Positions 8,366-8,998 of a stretch of 8,998 nucleotides of DNA are shown in pieces. Made by a program: the position numbers and the translations under genes. Each line of letters opens with the position of its first letter. Positions within the stretch are counted from its first letter, which is position 1. The stretch is from NCBI GenBank assembly GCA_037190665.1, contig JBBCJT010000229.1, positions 1 to 8,998 on the forward strand. The letters are read 5' to 3'. The stretch comes from JBBCJT01 sp037190665 (GTDB lineage: Bacteria > Pseudomonadota > Alphaproteobacteria > Acetobacterales > Acetobacteraceae). The notes beneath the pieces are model-generated. The model saw only the letters and a list, made by a program, of their open reading frames with translations. It did no database searches and had not been told where the DNA came from.

Positions 8366-8383
8366 CATAAGGATATCTTTATG
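8366..8383. promoter_or_regulatory. Probable ArsR/SahR-type operator palindrome
   Basis: CATAAGGATATCTTTATG is an 18-bp inverted repeat centred on GATATC, with a single mismatched pair (8371 with 8378). It is strikingly A/T-rich against its surroundings. It lies 13 bases upstream of the regulator ATG (minus strand) and 8 bases upstream of the plus-strand ATG at 8392, so a dimer bound here could block both promoters. Size and two-fold symmetry suit ArsR-family winged-helix dimers. Assigning it to the adjacent regulator is an inference from position. Confidence 0.75.
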
Positions 8384-8391
8384 TCCAGCAT

Positions 8392-8733
8392 ATGGCCTGG
8401 ACGCTGGATGCGCGCATCGCGGTGACGCTGGCCCCGGCGGGGCCGGGTCAGCCGCGTGCGCTGCGCATCGTGGCCGACGGCGCGACGGCCTTCGACATGG
8501 ACGCGGAGACGACGCACCCGGCCGGCTGCGCCTGCTGCGCGGTGCGGGGCCCGCTGGCGCGCGCGCTGGACCATCTGTTCCTGGCGCGGGTGCGCGGCGA
8601 ACTGCCGTTTTTCCGTGCCATGACCATCGCCTGCGCCGACGCGGCGGCGCGCGAGACCGCACGCCAGACCATCGCCGACGATCCCGTCGTTTCGACCCGC
8701 TTCAGACTGATGCCTGACGGCGGGGCCGGCTGA
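8392..8733 (+). CDS. Small CxCC protein resembling the middle of a CobW/COG0523 GTPase, lacking the P-loop
   Basis: A 113-residue, probably cytoplasmic protein with no signal peptide or membrane segment. Residues 42-76 (H42, GCACCAVRG, LARALDHLFLARVRGELPFF) match the CobW pattern GCxCCxxRGDLxxxLxxLxxRRxxGExPxF. Residues 93-106 (TIADDPVVSTRFRL) match the TLxxDPxVxxRYRL that follows the switch region in CobW proteins. There is no Walker A (GxxGxGKTT), and the ETTGLADP segment is replaced by IACADAAAR, so GTP hydrolysis is not expected. Cys46, Cys48 and Cys49 form the CxCC metal-binding motif of COG0523 metallochaperones; His42 and Cys81 are further possible ligands. ATG 8392 is the first start after the in-frame stop at 8368. 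No good Shine-Dalgarno precedes it, so it may be leaderless or nearly so. It is divergent from the regulator-metH operon and shares its palindrome. Homology is by eye and function is unknown. Confidence 0.75.
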   Translation: MAWTLDARIAVTLAPAGPGQPRALRIVADGATAFDMDAETTHPAGCACCAVRGPLARALDHLFLARVRGELPFFRAMTIACADAAARETARQTIADDPVVSTRFRLMPDGGAG

Positions 8734-8744
8734 GCGGCGGGGCG

Positions 8745-8998
8745 CTGCCCCCGACCCCGGAAGGGGCTTTGCCCCTTCACCCCACCAGGGGGCACGGCCC
8801 CCTGGACCTGCGATTCCTTTTCGGGAGGAGCCTGCTCAGCTCGCTCGCCAGACCCCACCCCCGCAACCCGATTGGTTTGAGGGGGTGGGGTCTGGCGAGC
8901 GAGCTGTGCAGGCTCCTCCCGAAACGGACTCGCAGGGCCAGGGGGCCGTGCCCCCGGGTGGGGTGAAGGGGCAAAGCCCCGTCCGGGGGCGGGGGCCG
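8745..8998. repeat. Long near-perfect inverted repeat (arms of 127 bp, cut by window edge)
   Basis: The sequence folds on itself about 8871/8872. Position n pairs with 17743-n across all 127 pairs visible, and I count 11 mismatches by hand (8747, 8754, 8762, 8787, 8806, 8814, 8818, 8836, 8863, 8867, 8870 with their partners). There is almost no spacer. The repeat still pairs at the last base of the window, so the full element may be longer. The arms are C/G-rich and contain smaller hairpins. No transposase, integrase or target duplication is visible. This noncoding stretch after 8733 holds nothing else I can support. Confidence 0.92.
8760..8778 (+). terminator. Hairpin downstream of the CxCC gene, possible terminator
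   Basis: GAAGGGGC (8760-8767) pairs exactly with GCCCCTTC (8771-8778) around a TTT loop, 26 bases after the TGA at 8733. A second hairpin, CCAGGGGGC (8785-8793) with GCCCCCTGG (8797-8805) around ACG, follows directly. Both are parts of the left arm of the long inverted repeat. There is no T-run, so termination is plausible but not certain. Confidence 0.4.

Noticed and set aside
8353..8391. SAM, SAH or cobalamin riboswitch ahead of the metH operon
   Set aside because: The gap is only 39 bp and is largely a DNA palindrome. No riboswitch core could fit before the regulator start, and metH itself has no gap upstream.
7469..8662. A 397-codon minus-strand frame overlapping the regulator
   Set aside because: It is Arg/Ala/Pro-rich low-complexity sequence in another frame of the ArsR-methyltransferase gene and the CxCC gene, with no domain.
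8769..8974. Two near-identical 65-codon open frames on opposite strands
   Set aside because: They are the two readings of the long palindrome, and both start at TTG. Their likeness follows from the inverted repeat and is not evidence of coding.
1..8998. tRNA or rRNA genes, CRISPR array, transposase or phage genes
   Set aside because: None was seen on either strand. The only repeats are the protein-domain repeats and the long palindrome.

Overview
The window is GC-rich DNA, about 65-70% over most of its length. Codon use, an ArsR-methyltransferase/metH pair and a C/G-rich palindromic intergenic repeat suggest an alphaproteobacterium, most likely Rhodospirillales/Acetobacteraceae. The taxonomy is an inference: there is no rRNA or other marker gene here.

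Layout. (1) Positions 3-3881, plus strand: the 3' part of a very large secreted protein whose start lies left of the window. It has an N-terminal beta-rich region and an alpha-helical region resembling the PcRGLX/YetA (rhamnogalacturonan lyase-like) group. A Ser/Gly/Pro linker follows, then a tail in the order CBM60-like, RTX, CBM60-like, CBM60-like, RTX. It is probably exported by a type I system and binds plant or biofilm polysaccharide. (2) Positions 3894-3922: a 10-bp-stem hairpin between the two convergent genes, probably a shared terminator. (3) Positions 3935-7420, minus strand: full-length cobalamin-dependent methionine synthase (metH). (4) Positions 7417-8352, minus strand: an ArsR-family repressor fused to a SAM-dependent methyltransferase domain, coupled to metH by an ATGA overlap. 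(5) Positions 8353-8391: a 39-bp divergent gap holding an 18-bp near-perfect palindrome, the probable operator. (6) Positions 8392-8733, plus strand: a 113-aa protein that looks like the CxCC-containing middle of a CobW/COG0523 GTPase without its P-loop. (7) Positions 8745-8998: a near-perfect inverted repeat with arms of 127 bp that runs to the right edge.

How the parts may work together. The fusion regulator probably senses the SAM/SAH state and represses its own operon, including metH, through the palindrome. The divergent CxCC protein starts 8 bp from the same palindrome and is probably co-regulated. MetH needs both zinc and cobalamin, so a metal-handling role for the CxCC protein is an attractive but untested idea. 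The secreted RTX/CBM protein is convergent and appears functionally unrelated. The points most worth following up are the P-loop-less CobW-like protein with its shared operator, the long palindrome, and the mosaic secreted lyase-like protein.
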